In this document: positions 62,146-64,000 of the stretch, one piece after another
Position numbering within the stretch: the stretch's first letter is position 1
Layout of the letters: each line of letters begins with the position of its first letter
Assembly (NCBI GenBank): GCA_020639155.1
Contig: JACKHF010000001.1
Coordinates: 2,356,001-2,420,000 of the forward strand
DNA length: 64,000 nucleotides
Direction of reading: 5' to 3'
Source: Phycisphaeraceae bacterium
GTDB lineage: Bacteria > Planctomycetota > Phycisphaerae > Phycisphaerales > UBA1924
Translations under genes and position numbers: made by a program
Notes under the pieces: generated by a model
Databases searched by the model: none
Told to the model about the DNA's origin: nothing
Seen by the model: the letters and a program-made list of their open reading frames with translations, nothing else

Positions 62146-63125
62146 TGGCAGACGCAGAGCGGAGTCGTCGATTGCGCGTGGTGTTCTTTGGTTCTGGTGC
62201 GTTCGGTCTTCCGACACTGGAGATGCTGCGAGACAATCATGACCTGTCGCTTGTCGTATCGCAGCCAGCAAGGCCAGCCGGCCGAGGCAAGAAACTGACA
62301 TCCACGCCTGTAGCTCAATGGATTGTTGAGAATGCCTCGGATACGCCCGTTGTGACACCGGAATTGATCAGTACAAAGAACGCTGTGGAAGATGTTCTCG
62401 CGCAAGGGGCGGATGTCATCGTTGTGATCGCGTACGGACAGAAGATTCCGGCGAGCATCTACGAGAGCAGTCCGTGCATCAATCTGCACGGTTCGGTCCT
62501 GCCAAAGTGGCGTGGGGCTGCGCCGATCCATCGCGCGATTCTTGGAGGTGACACACATACCGGCGTGTGTGTGATTCACGTTGTTGAAAAGATGGATGCA
62601 GGCAATGTGATTACGGCATCGACTCTTCATATTGATCAAGGATGGACGACAAGCGAGTTGCACGATGAACTTGCCAGGCAAGGCCCTGCGTGTGTTCGCA
62701 AGGTTCTTGACGCGATCGGTGCTCAGCTGTCTATTGCTGGTCATGTGCAGAATGATGCGCATGTGTTTTATGCACGCAAAATCCACCGAGAGGATGCGTG
62801 GATTGACTTTGGAAGATCTTCGGATGAATGCAGACGCAGAATCAACGGGCTGAGTCCATCGCCGGGTGTTGCTGTTCGATGCGGCAGGATAGAGTTTAAG
62901 GTCGTGCGCAGTGTCACTGCGGATGCAGATATCATGCCTCAGGCAGCATCAGGACAGCTGGTTGACGTGGTTCGAGGTCGAGTTCGTTGCGGAGATTTCA
63001 GAGATCTTGTGATGCTGCAGGTGCAGCCGACAGGGAAACACGTGATGAACTGGGAAGACTTTGCACGCGGATACCCTCTATCGGCGTGTGAAACGCTCGT
63101 GTCAGTTCAGCCAATCAAGTCGTAA
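62145..63125 (+). CDS. fmt: Methionyl-tRNA formyltransferase
   Basis: Fmt formylates initiator methionyl-tRNA, the reaction that Def later reverses. The 326-residue protein has RVVFFGSGAFGLPTL, then SQPARPAGRGKKL, INLHGSVLPKWRGAAPIHRAI with the catalytic region, and GVCVIHVVEKMDAGN. ATG 62145 overlaps the def stop by one base and has AGGGG seven bases upstream. The TAA stop overlaps the next start by one base. Confidence 0.94.
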   Translation: MADAERSRRLRVVFFGSGAFGLPTLEMLRDNHDLSLVVSQPARPAGRGKKLTSTPVAQWIVENASDTPVVTPELISTKNAVEDVLAQGADVIVVIAYGQKIPASIYESSPCINLHGSVLPKWRGAAPIHRAILGGDTHTGVCVIHVVEKMDAGNVITASTLHIDQGWTTSELHDELARQGPACVRKVLDAIGAQLSIAGHVQNDAHVFYARKIHREDAWIDFGRSSDECRRRINGLSPSPGVAVRCGRIEFKVVRSVTADADIMPQAASGQLVDVVRGRVRCGDFRDLVMLQVQPTGKHVMNWEDFARGYPLSACETLVSVQPIKS

Positions 63126-63745
63126 TGTTCGGAGCGCGTGTGAAACGGTCGAGCCAGCCAGTGCTGACATTGTGGGACATGGTTGAGCGTGTACGCGGTC
63201 CTGTTGCAAAGTTTCGGGCCAGAAAAAAACCTGAGACAAAGCAACAATCGGTTGATCACACCCGGAAACAGTCTCGCGCGTCGCCATCGCTGGTGCGATA
63301 TGAGACGATGCAGCGGGAGATGCTTGCTCGTTATGAGATCCGTGTGCGGAAGTGGCGCCAAAGCACGTCTGGTGTTGCGTGGCAGGTATTTTACGCTGAT
63401 GGGACGGTGGCACGATTGATCGAATCACCGAAGCCGCGCGGGCCGGTTTCTGCAGCGGTGTTCCTACACGAGGTCGGTCATCACGCAATCGGGTTCGGGA
63501 CGTACAAGCTTCGTTGCCTTGAGGAGTACCACGCCTGGATGTTCTCTCTGGAACAGATGCACGCGTGGGAGCTGAACATCACGGCTCGCGTCGAGAAACG
63601 GGTGCAGGACTCAATGCGTTACGCGGTTGCGAAGGCTGTGCGTCGGGGGCTAAAAAGGCTTCCGACAGAGTTGCTCCCGTATCTGCCGGAGGGAGTTTGC
63701 ATCGAATCCGAGGTTCCTTCAGTCGAGCACTTAGTCGATGCGTAA
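63125..63745 (+). CDS. Zincin-like protein with HEVGHH motif, unknown function
   Basis: The 206-residue protein has a basic N-terminal segment and no signal peptide. A core contains VAWQVFYADGTVARL, then AAVFLHEVGHHAIGF with a zinc-protease HExxH motif (115-119, plus His120), and LEEYHAW 12 residues on, where Glu133/Glu134 or His136 could give a third metal ligand. The C-terminus is rich in Arg and Lys (AVRRGLKRLPTELL). It begins on the last base of the fmt stop, which ties it to def-fmt. I do not recognise the family. Confidence 0.65.
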   Translation: MFGARVKRSSQPVLTLWDMVERVRGPVAKFRARKKPETKQQSVDHTRKQSRASPSLVRYETMQREMLARYEIRVRKWRQSTSGVAWQVFYADGTVARLIESPKPRGPVSAAVFLHEVGHHAIGFGTYKLRCLEEYHAWMFSLEQMHAWELNITARVEKRVQDSMRYAVAKAVRRGLKRLPTELLPYLPEGVCIESEVPSVEHLVDA

Positions 63746-63746
63746 G

Positions 63747-63998
63747 TCAGGCTGCCTGCTTCTTCGCAGATTTCACCTCGGCTTGCAGTTTGGAGAGTTT
63801 CTTGAAGCTCGGCGACTGGTGACGCTTTGAACTCCAGCCGCAACCGGGGCAGTGCTCGCCGGAGATACCCCGCATCGACAGGCCGCAGTTCATGCACGAG
63901 AGGCCCATCCGTGCTTCTGCGCTGCTCACGCCCCACATCAGCACGCACGCGATTGCACCTGAGAGCCATACAAATGCGCTGATCGCGAGGATCTCCAT
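63747..63998 (-). CDS. Small membrane protein with C-terminal zinc ribbon
   Basis: The 83-residue protein has one N-terminal membrane helix (ISAFVWLSGAIACVLMWGV), a zinc ribbon (CMNCGLSMRG then CPGCGW) and a basic tail. It lies two bases from the convergent HEVGHH gene. The ribbon resembles that of the four-gene array at 36983-40194, but the order of ribbon and helix is reversed. The start may lie beyond the window edge. Confidence 0.55.
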   Translation of the reverse strand: MEILAISAFVWLSGAIACVLMWGVSSAEARMGLSCMNCGLSMRGISGEHCPGCGWSSKRHQSPSFKKLSKLQAEVKSAKKQAA

Positions 63999-64000
63999 GC

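Overview
The window reads as a chromosomal segment of a Gram-negative planctomycete, most likely class Phycisphaerae. This assignment is inferred from gene content, not from a database match. The supporting signs are a secreted protein ending in two GC-type dockerin repeats, a planctomycete-style prepilin-like protein (FTLIELLVVIAI leader), tandem zinc-ribbon membrane proteins, a bacterial topoisomerase VI B subunit and a long split acyl carrier protein. LpxA, LptD and KdsB together indicate a lipopolysaccharide-type outer membrane. DapF indicates diaminopimelate peptidoglycan. Flagellin and CsrA indicate motility. I saw no rRNA, tRNA, CRISPR array, insertion sequence or phage genes.

Layout. 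1-4300: a truncated WalJ-like metallo-hydrolase behind lpxA, divergent prpB, then monocistronic flagellin. 4813-11465: a five-gene oligopeptide/dipeptide ABC transporter operon whose second permease carries a very large insertion. 11696-19121: adk, a prepilin-like protein, a transglutaminase-fold protein that has lost its catalytic Cys and His, fumC, Ppx/GppA-HD and the dockerin protein. 19122-19684 is a gene-free gap with a minus-strand terminator and a possible structured RNA. 19685-22076: an overlapping bifunctional nuclease - truD - HAD operon. 22080-26464: a glycosyltransferase, an amidohydrolase and two envelope proteins. 26695-29051: rplK-rplA-rplJ-rplL closed by a strong terminator, with no rpoBC behind it.

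29061-36630 is a minus-strand run: topoisomerase VI subunit B, a large multi-span membrane protein, a flippase-like membrane protein, hutG and hutI. 36748-40194: a small unknown gene and four tandem paralogues with an N-terminal zinc ribbon and membrane helices. 40289-45579: ndk, csrA, an Nfu-type protein, a lipoprotein, an M48 protease and dapF. 45555-49516: an HDOD protein with a degenerate GGDEF domain, recO, and a dehydratase-ACP-dehydratase module. 49528-57137: lptD, metF, gcvT, panC, a PilZ-like protein and an unknown protein. 57118-63998: pyrG, kdsB, a TPR protein, def-fmt, a zincin-like protein and a small zinc-ribbon membrane protein.

Most genes are housekeeping. The least explained parts are the four-paralogue zinc-ribbon array beside an apparently orphan Top6B, the dehydratase-ACP-dehydratase module, the inserted permease, the dead transglutaminase and the HEVGHH protein behind fmt.
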